From Osedax fenrisi (Eukaryota > Annelida > Polychaeta > Sabellida > Siboglinidae): a stretch of 64,000 nt of DNA. Below the pieces are notes generated by a model. That model did not search any database, was not told the DNA's origin, and saw nothing but the letters and a program-made list of their open reading frames with translations. The stretch is from assembly GCA_964019155.1 (NCBI GenBank), contig OZ025244.1, positions 49,973,469 to 50,037,468 of the forward strand, written 5' to 3'. A program made the position numbers and the translations under genes. This document shows positions 14,701-30,700 of this stretch, piece by piece (the stretch's first letter is position 1; every line of letters starts with the position of its first letter).

Positions 14701-17183
14701 CTTAGATGAAGTTTTCACTTATAATGTAAGTGTGGCTCTAATTTCCCTTCGAAGCCTATGTTAAAATAAGGCATCCATGGTTTTAACGAGATAATTTATT
14801 TATACACAATTATATAAGATAACTTCTAAATATTATTGTAAGACCTATTTTAATGGTCCGGACGAGGCTTGAACCCATTTACTTCTGGTTAAACACAATT
14901 GTGTGTTTGACGCCTTACCAACTGAGCCACACAGGCTGTTACATACATACATACATACATATATTACTAATCATTACTAACTCCGCCATCAGTCTTCCTA
15001 TTATCAGTTTTACAAATGGTTGGAAATTCACCTGTAATTGATGTATTTAATATTATATATATATATATATTTATACAATTAATGATTTATCAAGATACGT
15101 AAGACTCTGGACTTTTAATAAATGTTACATTAAGTATTATATAATATATATGTCTTATTAATTTCTAATGTAATAAGGTAATAGTAAATACCTAATAATT
15201 AATAAGTAAAAGAACAATTTGGTTATGGGTTTTGAGTTATCAATTTTGGCCCATCATTGAGAGCATATTTACCAAAAAAATTATTTTTTTACTCTTTTAT
15301 TAATAAAAATTCTGATATAAAATTGATTTAATATATATAGGAAGATATCTATTTTGTGTATTTGATTTGTTTAAAAAATTCAAATTATTCAATATGTTCA
15401 TATTTATTTTACCTACTATTTACAAAAACCATGCGAAATATGGATACTTTCCCCTATATCTAATTATTAGTTTCTACGATTAAGTTATTTACTATAATAA
15501 ATAACTTAATCGTAGAAACTAATAATTAGATATATTTCGAAGAACGATATAAAATATTACTATAGTTACATATATATATATAATAGATAATAGTAATCCA
15601 TAAATATAGTGTATATACATACATTCTAAAAACAATGACCTAATTTTACGCTTTCAATGATAAGGAAAACCATAATAAATTCAGCTATATACTATATGTT
15701 TTGTTTCATGCATTTATTGGAAGTATAGCATATACTATTTGCACTAGTTATCTATATACTTCATTACACTTACCAATAGCCGTATACGATGTGATATATG
15801 ATACCATATACATATACATATAAAAATACCTACGAAGGTTCTACATGCTATTCAAATAAGTAACTATCAATTATATGGATTTATAATCATACACTGTTAA
15901 AAATAAACCTATAGTTTTCGCTGAATAAATCTTTAGTAAGTGGTCCTGTGAGTGAAGGGTTTTCGACCCTTTAGTAAAAGCTTTAGTAAAAAATGAAGGT
16001 TTTTACTACATAAAGAACTAAAGGGTTTTGATCAATATTAACTAAAGGGTTCTATTCTTATTTGAACTAAAAGTTTTTGATAGAATATTAACTAAAGGGT
16101 TTTAATTTATTTGAATAAAGGTTATTTATATTTGATTAACTAAAGGGTTTTAAACTTATTTTAACTAAAGATTATTGATATTAAATTAACTAAATGTTTT
16201 TGATATATTGGTGAATACAATTTATCTCAAATTAAATTATACGTAATTTAAATAGCTATGATATATATATATATACATTGCAATTATAAATAATTATTTT
16301 CATAAATATAACTGTATAATTTAAACAAATACAGCATTAATTAAGCTGTAAATGTTTCCTGATAACAAATAAACTCTATTGTCATATTAGAGAACATAAT
16401 ATGTTAAACATAACATACGTGCCAGACAAGAAATAATTGCCTTTTAAATAATATTTATATGTGAAATTATACTGTTATAAAAAAGACAATTTAAAACAAA
16501 ATATATATTTGCATATAAAATTAATAATATGTAAATATAGACCAATATATTTAACTTATAAAGTATATATTAATTAATTTTACTTACAACATATGTTTTA
16601 AATATTTACAAATCTTAAAATATCAAAAAAATATATAGTATAGTAATAATATAGGTATAACTAAAGGGTTCGAAACCTTTAGTTATTATTTAATAAAAAG
16701 TAAAGGGTTCAATACCTTTAGTTATTATTTAGTAATCTATAGTAAGTAATAATATATATAGTATATAGTATATAATATATTGTAAATAGTATAGAGTAGG
16801 TATATATACATATATAAATAATCGCCTATATGTTCGATAGTAAATAAGCTCGATATGGAGAGGCTTGACTTGTATTGCAATATATAAAACTTTTATTACA
16901 ACTATAGGTATAACTAAAGGGTTTCGAACTAGAATTTAATAAAAAGTAAAGGGATATAAACATTTAGTTATTATTTAATCAAAACTAAAGGTTATCAAAA
17001 AACCTTTAGTTGTAATTTACTAAAAAAGGTAAATGTTTACTAAAACCCTTTAGTTTTGCTTTAACGAACTAAAGATTTTTTATAAAAAATAAACCTTTAC
17101 TTCGTATTTAACGAAAACTAGTTGTTTTTTATAGTCGTTATTTTTACAGAGTATTAGCGCGTATACGGAATAGGGTATATACA

Positions 17184-17222
<39 letters not shown>

Positions 17223-20200
17223 ATAATAATATTTATATATTGAAATCACAAATATATATATATATATATTGAATAAAATACAAATAGCGGATACAAATGG
17301 AACCCTCAAGAAGTTATATACTTTTACTTGTTATAAATAACCGTGAGGGGCCCCATATCATAAAATATAAATAGTTAACAAAAATTGCCTTGGGTTTGAT
17401 TTATCATTTTTAAGTTCTTGATAAACACATGAGAAAAAAAAGAACTGCCTGAAGTCGAACTCGGGACCTCTGGCTAGTAAATGGGATACTATAGATATAT
17501 ATATATATATATATATATATAATGTGTATGATTATACTACTGTGCTATAACTAACGCATAGACTTGATGTAAGGATCAGTGGTAGTGTTCATCAGATTAA
17601 CATAATACTTCCATCCATAGATTTCATCCTCCTCTCCAGCCTCTTTCAGAGACTTGTACTATTGCGATATTGTGTGAAGGTAGGTAATTATACCGCTATA
17701 TATATATATATATACATGTAGCCTTGGCCGAAGTACAATACTCAGAAAGTTTGTGATCTTTATTAATTAAACATCAATCACATAGATAACCAAACCATAT
17801 AAATAATAATTATTAGGAATAATAAAAATGTATGTGATTCACATTACCTCAGTTCCAATAATAATTACAATGGTTCGTAATAAGTAAGTCCGTTTCTATT
17901 GATGGTATCAAGAATAATTACTTATAATTACGCCATGCGTATCTAAATTATAAAAGGTTAAGTTAAAGTTCTAGTAATGACATCATTACACTCACCCCGC
18001 AACAATGTAATACACTCCAGGATAAACAAGTTAACCTCTACGATGTACCTTCCATAATACTACCCAATCAACCAAACACGTTGACCATCAACGTAACATA
18101 TATAACAACGTTCCAATGTTGTATATATTATAGGTCAAATAAACAGTTTGGGTATAATTATTTTATTTATGCCATATATGTTCCAATTTTGTATATATTA
18201 TAGGTCAAATAAACACTTTGGATATAATTATTGTATGTATGCTATATATGTTCCAATTTTGTATATATTTTAGGTCAAATAAACACTTTGGATATAATTA
18301 TTGTATCCCAAGCAACCAAACACGTTGACCGTCAACGTGTTTTAAACTGGTTATTTGCTCACAAACTACCTATGATTTTACCACATATCGGAACACAGTA
18401 TTTGACGTATAATGTTACGTTTCATCAACTAGTTTCTAGTCGCTTGGGTATAAGCTATCAGTTGTCCCATTAACAAAGAGGCCGAATCACAAGTTAAAAT
18501 TATTCATTTCACTATTTCTTTAATAGCGTAATTTTCTTTCTCTAAATATTGTAATAAGTCTTGAAGATTATTATGAACATTAACATATATAGTTATATGA
18601 AACTTAATCATTTTATTTGCTATTAAAGACCCAGTAAACCAATGTGTTAATGTAACGTGCTTAACACCAGACATATGTCACGAGTTGAACACTTTTGATT
18701 TTTAAAATGTTCTTAATTCGTAATCAATATATGGTTTTAAAATATGTTATGGATATATAATATATTTATGATCTAGTTAACTGTAATATAATAATAAATT
18801 ATCTCAAACTTAATTTTTTTTTCTTCAAAGGTGTTACACTCATAACCAATGTAATGTGTTAAGCACACTCCATTGTTCTGAGTTGAGCACCTTTTATTTC
18901 AAAAAATACTAGATGTAAAATAATTATTATTTTTAGTATAATATATATTATAATAATTTAATTAACTATAATATAATAATAAATTATCTCAAACTTAATT
19001 TTTGTTCTTCAAAGGTGTTACACTCAAAAACAATGTAATGTGTTAAGCACACTCCATTATGATGAGTTGAGCACCTTTTATTTCAAAAAAAACTAGATGT
19101 AAAATAATTATTATTTTTAGTATAATATATATTATAATAATTTAATTAATTATAATATAATAATAAATTATATCAAACATAATTTTTTTTCTTCAAAGGT
19201 GTTACACTCATAACCAATGTAATGTGTTAAGCACACTCCTTTGTGATGAGGTGAACACCTTTTATCTCAAAAACTAATTGATGTCAAATAATTATTATTT
19301 TTAGTATAATATATAATGTTATAATTTAATTAAATATAATATATCTATTATTAGTATCAAACTTGATTTTTTGTCTTCAAAGGTGTCACACTCATAACAA
19401 ATGAAATGTGTTAAGCACACTCCATTGTTCTGAGTTGAGCACCTTTTATGTCAAATAATTATCATTTTAGACAATATCATAATATATATATATATATAAC
19501 TAGTAACCTATTCAAATAATATTAATATTATTAATCGATTTATTAAGAAGAAAAATTATTATATATTAAAATATAATATATAGATATATATTATATAATA
19601 TATATATATATATATATATTAACAAACATAATTATATATATTGTAAAAAATATAAAAAAAGTAATGCCATGGCATGAATGGTGGGGATTCGAACTACGAT
19701 GTTCTGCCAAAACAATATTAGTCATACATGTATGACTAATGCATCACGCTAGCCGTCTTGGCCAATTAATTGATTTATTATAAATTTAGATTTATATTTA
19801 TTAAATGAGTAATAGTTATAATTTAATTATTAAGAAAAATAGAATATATAGATAAATACTAATGTTAATTTTTGATATCTATTATAATTCGTAATACAAC
19901 AGTTTACTTATAATGGTGTTATCTTATTATATATGTATACCCTTCACGTTAATAATATGTTTTATATATGAACAAAATTAGTTAATTAATTTTAGAAAAA
20001 ATAATTAGCTTACATACTTTAATAATTTACTTATCTTTTTATATTATTATACTTATATAATTAATATATTGTTATATAGTTAATATAGTTAATAATTTTA
20101 GTTAATATTTTTTTAAATATTATACAAATTCTTATTTATATATTATTTATTTATTATTAAAATATTTTAAATATAATAAACCTAAATAAATAATATATAT

Positions 20201-23200
20201 TGTTTATAAATCAATTAAACGAGTTTTTAGAAATTCAATAAAATGTAATAATGAATATTTAAATTATGATTCTAAAATGATTCTTTATTATTAAATTAAA
20301 AATAAATTAAATCATGTGAATAATGTAATATATATACAAATATGAATACGATTTTATATATATATTTATCAATACGAATGGTGTATACGTATATTTGTTC
20401 ACTTTGTTTACATAGCAACAAATATATAGTTGTGTTAATAACTGCTTAGCTTTTAAATATCTTTTAATTGTATTATTATTATAAAGATAAGTACGTATTC
20501 ATTTATTTTTTATATTATCTATTATATTAATATATATTAAATATTAATATCCAACTTATTTGAAATACATAATAGTTGTCTTTAAATTATAATCATATCT
20601 TATTTAGATATAATTATATTTAGTATTTGTTTACATTTTATTATAACAAAATAAAAATCCTAAAAAATAAATAATAATCACAAAGATAATAGAATTATAA
20701 ATTCGATAAATTAATTAAATTCAAATATATATTACATACTGTTTATGTATTTCATACTTAGCTACATTATTTACTATTTATAAAATTAATTAACTAGTAG
20801 TTTATAATAATATTATAACTGATATTCTCCCGTGGATCTCCCTTGGGAATTTGCTTTTGGTAGTCGGATCTACCAACCTTCATTTGAGGTTAGCTACCAA
20901 CTTACACCTAGATAGTCTACTGCTGTATTTACTTACATACATATCCATCAATTCTACCTCGGACGATACACTGCCTTACATCTCAGACAATCGGACCATC
21001 ATTGCCCGGCTGCCACCAAGCATACCAGGAGCCTACTAAAGTCAACCGGTGCTTGTCAAGTCAACTCGTCATATAGAAAAACGGACTGAATACCAAACTT
21101 CTTCAAAAATATCCCTGTTACGACCAGTTTTTATACATTTATTATTATATTTATTATTATCTATTTCATTCAATTTAATCCCACAATCTCAAGTATACCA
21201 TGTCCTCAAATTGTTCACATTGTAACCTTCCCGCATGCGAATATTATCTCAAATGTAAAACATGTCCATCTATTTTACATTATAATTGTTTATACCCCGC
21301 AGCTATTATTTCTAAATCCTGGTTTCATTCTAAAAACCCCCCTCCCGCTTATGCTATTGCTATATTTAATTCACCTAACTTCATCTTCTCATGTTCCTCA
21401 TGCCTAGCCTTAAATAAGTTTCCTTCGACTAATCATACAACTACTCCACCCATTACTATGCCATATTCACCTTCTACTTTAACTGACAAATCTATACATA
21501 ATACTTGTTCCAAGGTAACGCCAAATATAACATCTGATATATATTCTTCTACTACGACTATTAATATCCAGCCCAAGCATAATGCTAATACCCAGCCCAA
21601 TGATAATACTTCTAGAAACATTCCAAAGCTAATGGACTTAAAATTTTCCTCAAATCACACACCAACCCCTATATTATCTAGTTCAACTTCCTCAAAGTCT
21701 TCATCCATACGCTCCATAGATAATTCCCTCATACTAGTACTTGAACACCTTCTTCCTTATGAAGTTAACTATAATTTCATAGTATCATTAATTGACTATA
21801 TAAAACTTCCACATTCTTATATTACTTCTGCCTCATTTCTTACCAGTACTGCTATATTACGTTTCACTAATATTTCTGCTCGTGATATATGTTTCTCCAC
21901 CCTTCTAAAAATCTCACCACATAGTAATTTTAAGCATATATTTATTCGTCATTATTTACCTGACTCTACTAGACTTCTTGGTAAGGTACTATATCATGCC
22001 CTAAAACAAAAACTCACGCCCATTTTGTATAAAGTATTTTTTAATAATCGTTCCCAAACATTTGAACTTAGGGATAAAAAAAATCCTCTTTCATATCCCC
22101 CTTTTCTCATCCCTGAATCTGATCTAACAAAATGGTTTGATTCTTTTGATCACTATAAGAAATCATTTATAAATAATTCTTCCTCTCAAGCCTGACTATC
22201 CTCTAATATAGCCTTGATCAATATTCGCTCCTTGAGATCAAATATATCCCTTCTGTTCCCATACCTTAAGTTACAAAAATTTATTATAATCGCATTGACT
22301 GAGACCTGGATTTCTAATAATGACTCTGATATATTTGCCTCCATCTTGGACTTTGGATATACACTCTATCTCGCTCCACGACAAATGGGCCGTGGTGGTG
22401 GGGTAGGATTTATGATACGTAATGATTTTTACCTATCTCCATCCATTTCATTCCCCCCCTTTTCATATAGTGATTGTATTTCGCTGACCCTCAAGCTTCC
22501 TAACTTAACTCTACATCTTACCGTTATCTATCGTCCCCCAAAACCTGAAACCAGTTTATTCTTTGATGAATTTCATGATTTTATCCATAAACTTCCTTCA
22601 TCTTCATCCTATCTACCAATAGTTCTTGGTGACTTAAACTATCACTATAATTCTCCCATCTATCCCCATGGTGACTTTAAACTCCTAACTGAGTCTCTTT
22701 CCTTGTGCCAACATATATCATTTCCTACCCATTCTAGTGGCAATACACTTGATATGATATTTACACCCCTATCCAGTCCTCTTATTAGATGTATAAACCC
22801 TAACTCCTTTCAAAAAATTGAACTACTAACTGATCATTTTATTATTGAATTCTCTATAAATCTAAAATTCACAAATATTAAACGAAAACGTATTACATAT
22901 AGAGATTTTAAGTCTATCGACCTACCAAGATTTGTAAACAATATCAAAACTGAGATCTCTTCTTCAACTTCCCTCTGTCCGGTACTCCTAAACTCCACCC
23001 TCTAAATATTATCAATATACATGCACCTACAAAAACTACATTAATTACCGACCGCCCTTTTTCTCCCTGGTTCTCCCACGAACTTTTCATCTTCAAGAAG
23101 AGTGTTCGAAAATTTGAGAAGAAATTTCTTAAAAATCCTTCTACTGAAACTAAATTAGCACTATCACTAGCTAGAAAAAATTACAAATCTACTATATCTC

Positions 23201-26076
23201 GTTCAAAATCTATCTATTATAACAAAAAGATAGCATTGATATCCTCCAATCCTCGCAAATTATTTAAAATAGCAAATAAAATTCTCTCTCCTCCAGATGA
23301 AAAAATCCTCCCCATTTTACCTAACACGTCAAATTTTCAACTGTGTTCTCTTTTTGAAAAATTCTTTAACCATAAAATTGCAAGCATTAATAATATTATT
23401 TGCGCATCTACTCAACCCATACTCAATCCTACCATATATATTACCCATCATATTGACTCATTAAGTACATTCACTATTCCTTCACTGTATGAAGTAAATG
23501 ACCTACTCATGAAATCTCACTGTACCTCCCCCACTGATCCCCTACCTTTATCATTATATCACAAACTTTCACCCTTATTTTCTCCTATTTTCTTGGATAT
23601 TATTGCGAACTCACTAAACTCTGGCCAAGTTTCACCCTGTCTCAAGACTGCCATAATATCCCCTATTCTAAAAAAACAAAACTTAGACCCAAACTCATTT
23701 AGCAATTATCGCCCGATCTCCCACCTACCCTTATTAAGTAAAATATTAGAAAGAATTGTTTCCAAACAACTCATAGCCCATGTAAATAAAATAATCTTTT
23801 CGACCCGTTTCAAAGCGCTTTTCGTAAGGGTCATTCAACCGAAACAGCTCTCCTACGTATTACTGACACTATATTATCTACCTTAAATAGCAACACGTGT
23901 TGCTAGCTAATCCTACTTGATCTATCATCTGCTTTTGATACCCTGGACCATAACATATTAATCTCGCGACTTACTTTAATGGGTATATCTGGCTTAGCAT
24001 TAAAATGGTTTACTTCATATCTCACTAACAGGAATATCTCTATTATGATTGACAAATCTTACTCGCCTCTTTCTCCTCTTAACCACGGTATTCCCAAAGG
24101 ATCTGTTCTAGGTCCATCCCTCTTTTCTATTTATATCCGCCCTATTGCTGATCTAATTAAGAAATTTCCAAATATCCACTACCATATTTTTGCTGATGAT
24201 ATCCAACTCTTTACCTTTTTCCCTATAAATTCTCATAATACCATTAACTCTGAATTAATCGAGTGTGCTAACTCCATAAGATTATGGCTCCTCTCCAATA
24301 AACTACTAATTAATTCCTTTAAGACTACTGTACTTAACATATCTACTTCTGAAACTTCCTTTCCAAACTTTACTCTAAATAACATGATTATTTCTCCTTC
24401 TCATTCCTCCAAAAACCTAGGATTAGTATTTGATGACAAATTATCATTTAAGAATCACATATCATCCATTACAAAATCATCCAACTTTCATCTCTTCAGA
24501 ATTAAAAAAATACGGACATCACTTTCCAGAAACCTTACTAAAACTCTAATTAATGCTCTTGTACTTTCACGTATTGACTACTGTTCTTCCCTACTGAATT
24601 TACTTCCTGCTAAAGCTACTGCTCCACTTAATCGGATTATCCGTTACTCAATACGTACTACTTACTGTTTAACTCGACTGGATCACCCTACTACAACATC
24701 TCATCAATCATCTCGTATGTGGCTACCCTTCTCCCTCAGGTGTAAATTACGTATACTATCTATAATCCATAAATCAATATATTCTTTTACCCCTAGCTAT
24801 ATCTCTGATCTAATTAAAAAACGTACTATATTATCTTCTCTTCGTTACCAAAATGCTCCTCTACTTATCTCCCAGAACTCTAGTAAAACTTCCCTAAATT
24901 CTAGAGCTTTTAAAAATTCCGGTCCAACCCTATGGAATTCCCTCCCTCCTACCATTCGTTCTATTAGATCCCACAAAAGCTTACTTCTTCTTTTCTCTCT
25001 ACCCATAATCATTAAATCATCCAACTTATTATTTGTATCCGTGTTATATTAAATTTATATCATTATTAAATCGTTATTGTATTATTATTATCTTATTATT
25101 ATATAACACTATACTATATCAATGCAGTCTGTAGTATATACAACTACACCATATCAATGCAGACTGTAGTATATAATAGTCCTTTATATTGTTTATTATT
25201 GTTTTTCCGTTGTATATTGAATGTATATTATTATCAAATTATTATCGTATTACTATTATTTTATTATTATTTTCTTCCCGCACGAGCGAAGGGGTCTACA
25301 TGACCCTATTTTAGTGCTAATAAACTCAATATCATCATCATCATAAAGGCATTATTGCATATATACAACATGTATTACATGCATAGATTTATAGTTTACA
25401 CTTGTAAACTATAAATATATGATTACATATATATATGTTATTCATTCAGATTTTATTTTCATGTGCACTAGACCGTATAATTAATTCTAGGGACGCACGG
25501 CGTGCGTCGCACGCCTTGCGCGCCACGATTGAACTATTTAAAGTTATTTAATTTTTGCCTACCATCCGTACAATGCTAACCATATATATAATGATAAGTA
25601 TATCAATTTATACGTGCTCAATATTAATTTTTTAATATATATATATATTTATATATATGTATATATACATATAAATATTATTAATTTATTTATGTACATT
25701 TATTTAATAAATGTGATTTGAATTATTATTAATCAATTAAAATATGTCATTATTAAATTTGTCAAATAAAAAGAAATATTATGGTATTATGGATAATTAA
25801 AGAAAATGATGTTAACATCTAATTAGTATTTATTTATTTATCACAAATTATTAATAATTAATAAAATACATACATTATGTAGGTTTTTTATACAAGATGG
25901 ATTAAGAATGCAAATAATCAGAAAGCATTGGATATTATTATTAAATCATGCCAGATAGTGTATTAAGAATATTGGATGCATTATGAAATTTTTAAACCGA
26001 AAAATCAAATTCAGTTAGTCAATAATATATTAAATAGTGTATTTATAAAGTTATACCAATTACATAAAAATAATTA

Positions 26077-26109
<33 letters not shown>

Positions 26110-27680
26110 GCGCGTGTATGTTTGTGCATGTGTGTTTATCTAATATAAATCATATTGTATTTTTAATTTTGAAAAACTTTACATGGTTTATCTTGAAATA
26201 ATTAATTTGCACTAACGATGCATATATAAAGGCTATGCATATAATAACTATACCGATTGAGCCTTCAGTGTTAATCAAGTTTTTTATATGTATGTTTGTG
26301 TGTATATGTGTGTGTGTTTATATGTATATGTATGTGTATACATGTTTGTGTGTGTATATGTATATGTATGTGTATTTGTATTGCAAATTATTAGAGATAA
26401 TATATATATATATATATATTGATCATATTTATTGGTGACAATATAGTTGATAACTTTATATAGAATAATCAATTATATTTTGTAATATAGTATAAATATA
26501 CATGATTAAATATAATATATAAATTATATAATACAATCACTGAATAATGATAAGGATTGTAATGATGAAATATGTATAGAATATTATAAAATTAATATAA
26601 TATTAAAATCAATGTGTAAAAAATATTAAAATCCTTTGATGTGTTTATAATTTAATAATAATTATATTTACATAATTATCATTTTTTTTAGATATTTATA
26701 TATATTATATGTGTATATTATGTTTATATTGTATATTATGTGTATATTATGTTTATATATAGTGTATATTATAAACTCATAATTTGTATTATACATTTTA
26801 TAAAACTAAATATTTTATATAAATATTATAATATAACTTTAAATTGTAATAATTTATGATTTAATATAATAATTGGTACTATAGGGATAGTACAATATTT
26901 CATATATGCAATAATTACTTATATAATAGAGTTGTACAGTAGAAAGTTATTGAAAGTAGATTAAATTATTAACTATATGTTAACTATACAATAAATTAGT
27001 GCATAAGTAATACCATAATACATATTTAATTGGTTTGTATAAAAATCACAATTTATTGTAAGTAAGCTATATAATTTAAAGTAAGCTTTGATATTTTAAG
27101 TAAACGAACTTGATGAAATAGTATGAATATATAGATGATAGTGGGGATGATACAGTATTAATTGGATAAAAGTTTTTAAAATAATAAATATATATATAAC
27201 TATAAATATATATATATATATTTATATATATATATATTTATATACTTATCCCTATTTATACACTTATATAGGTCCTTATTTTCTTAAATAATGTACTCAA
27301 CTTAAAACTATTAGTAAAATTGTCATAAATTAAATATATTATTATTGAGAATAAATTAGAGCTATAGGTACTAACAATTAATGTATATAATACAAATTAA
27401 TTAAAAATATTAAATATACAGTAACCAGTAACTTTTTTAAAAGACCATCTATTTCAACATCTATTTATGTGTAATATTTAAATGAACACGAGTCACGCAT
27501 GCAAATAAAATAACTATAACATAAATTAAATAACTCTTAAAAATTAAATAACATTTTAACTATTATATAATTTAATTAGCGATTTAAATTAAATAAACTA
27601 AATATTAAAAAAAACTATCTACATTATTATATAATCAAATTAGAGTCTATAGTATTTTTGATATAGCCACGCCTACATAC

Positions 27681-27716
<36 letters not shown>

Positions 27717-30700
27717 TATTTCATATTTATATAGAAATACTATTATTATAATATATTAATAAAGTATAATTAATGAAATATTAATATGTAAATTCTTAAA
27801 AACCTAAGTAAGAAATATTCATGATATACTATTGGAAGTGTTGACAAGGTCAACATACCACTGGCAATTATGACTTTTAAGTGTGTTTAAACTATTCAAT
27901 TAGATGTATAAAGTAATCTTTGTTAATATAAACTATATTTTATATGTATATGATTATAATATTTATTTATATTCATAATATTAATTATAATATATCATAG
28001 ATAAACCATGCTCTTAATTTGATAATATATAATAATTCAAGAATAAGGAATTTAAAAAAAATATAAATCAAATAAATATATCACTAATGCATATGTTAAT
28101 TTCATATATTGTTTAATATTGTGCATGGTTTATTTTATATAATATAGTTAATACTAGTAGTAAATTACTACTAGTAATACTATTGCTACTAATATTAAAT
28201 GATACAATAGTATTTAATATAAATAAGTATGAATATGAATATATCTATATATAACATTATAATATTGTAAACATAATTTTAACTAAATATAAATATGAAT
28301 ATGAATATATCTATATATAACATTATAATATTGTAAACATAATTTTAACTAAATATATAAACATCTAAGGATTTTAATAATTGGTACCATTATATTTTTA
28401 ATATTAAGTTTTATAATTATATTCTATATATATATATACTAAAGTACAAAATACAAAATAGTTCATTATTATAATCCATTATCATTATTTAGTGATTTTA
28501 TAGTATATTAATCATGTACATTTGTATTATCACACACACTGTATTTTAATAATTGTAAACTATATTTACTAATATTATACAGGAAGAGTATTGAATACGT
28601 CTAAAGAAGAGGAGTATGGATCATAGTATTTCTGCAATGATGGCAGAAATAGCCTGTAAGTCTATCTTATATTCAAGATGCATACAACGTGAATATAAGA
28701 ATCTTAGAGTAACAAAAATACATGGATACAATGTGAGTTAGTAGCAATGATATATATATACATATATTTATATTACAACCTATGATATAATTACAACTTA
28801 GTATAAATGTAAAAATTATAATAAAACTATTGAAGGCATAGTATGTAGAATGAAGGACATTTTTTAAAATATAAATCAAATAAATATATAACTAATGTAT
28901 ATGTTAATTTCATATATTGTTTAATATTGTTTATGGTTTATTATATATAATATAGTTAATACTAGTATTAATACTATTTATACTAACATTAAATGATACA
29001 ATAGTATTTAATATAAATTAATATGAATATGAATATATCTATATATAACATTATAATATTGTAAAAAGAATTTTTAATTAAATTATAAACATCTAAGGAT
29101 TTTAATAATTTGTACCAATATAATTTTAATATTAAGTTTTATAATTATATATATAGTATACTAAAGAAGTACTAAATACAAAATATTTCAATATTATAAT
29201 CCAATATCATAACTCAGTGATTTTATAGTATATTAATAATGTATATTTACATCACACACATACACGCACAAATCCATACATACATATAGTAAATTGATGC
29301 ATTTTCACAAATAATATAATTCATGTATTCTTAATAATTTAAATATGTAATTATTTTTTAAATATGTATTTTATATTTTCATTCCCACATATAGAAGAAT
29401 TAAGTCTATTTATGAATATAGTACACCTAATGAACTTGTAATCTTGTTTTTTTTATTGAAATATATTTATGTATGTTATACAACTTATATACCTTATGTT
29501 ATACTATTTAAAAATAAAAATAAAATGTTACCTGCATAGTAATCTTAATATGTAAAACATATATACTATATATATATATATATATATATATAATAATTTA
29601 TATATATTATTTAGGGGCAACATGGATACTTCATGAAAACGAAGATAATTAATATTATGAAAACTGTCGATCAATGTCTTAGAAACTGTAAAAGGAACAA
29701 GAAAGAAAATAATTGATTTTAAAAATAAATATGTAAACTTTTTATTTAATTTTCAATTAATATTATTTATTATGTACTTATTCATTAATATTAATAAATC
29801 TAAATAAATCTAAATATAAATATTTCAAGATATATTATAGGTGCAAATAAAAGTTAAAATAATGTGTGCTTTACACGTAACTATTGGATGTGCTTTACAC
29901 GTTACAATGATAAGTGCTTAACACGTTACAATAATTTGTGCTTAACACGTTACAATGATAGGTGCTTAACACGTTACACTTATATGTGCTTAACACGTTA
30001 TAATGGTAGGTGCTTAACACGTAAATATGGGATGTGCTTAACACGTAAATATGTGATGTGCTTAACACGGTACACTAATAGATGCTTAGCACATTACAAT
30101 GGTTTGTGTTTAACACGTTATAAAGATTGGTGCTCAACAAGTTACCAATATTTGTGTTGAACACGTTATAATGGAAGGTGCTTAACACGTTATTATGGAT
30201 GGTGCTTAACATATTACATTTGTTTGTGCTAAACACAAAATTGTGGTTGGTGCTTAACACCAACAAAAAAAGTAGCCGATTTTTTGTGCTTAACACCAAC
30301 CAATGTTATGTGTTAAGCACGTTATTTTTAACACATTGGTTTACTGGGGTGATCAACAGTGATGTTATTTTATTGATCCATTACTATAAAAGACAAATAA
30401 AATGTATACACTTTAAATAAATGACCTTAATTATACACATATATAATGGAATTACGTAGGAGTTGCGAAATTTTGTGATTTTTTTTATTAACAATGATAT
30501 ATATTTTATACCTATTTTAAAACATTCACCAATATCGAACCAACATGTGTTTGTATTACTAACATAGAGTCATGATCATCATATATATAGAATCGGTACT
30601 GTTAGAGTATATTCATATATGATATGAAAAATAAAATCACCACAACAGCGCATGCGCATATACCATCACTAGATCATCAGTAGAATAGCGCTTCTAGCGC

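Larger units (their letters stand above)
20825..25350 (+). mobile_element. CR1/L2-like LINE, nearly full length
   Basis: A less AT-rich 5' leader (from about 20825), ORF1 (21200-22195), ORF2 (22196-25052, with two frameshifts and one stop) and a 3' UTR ending AATAAACTCAATATCATCAT, a (TCA)n tail typical of CR1/L2-type elements. It lies antisense in intron 1 of paralog C and is the best-preserved mobile element of the window. Confidence 0.85.

Noticed and set aside
14853..14940. tRNA gene
   Set aside because: A and B boxes are present but the acceptor and anticodon stems do not pair, and the sequence continues into a repeated SINE body.
17510..17560. tRNA A-box-like sequence TAGCACAGTAGTATAAT
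   Set aside because: It is the conserved start of intron 2 (GTTAGTTATA...), also found in paralog B.
26235..26472. Overlapping sense and antisense ORFs rich in Thr/His or Val/Tyr
   Set aside because: TGTG/TATG simple repeats read in both directions.
29864..30420. Three repetitive ORFs (MCLTRYND-like and VLSTN-like)
   Set aside because: All arise from the GTGCTTAACACG minisatellite, open on both strands.
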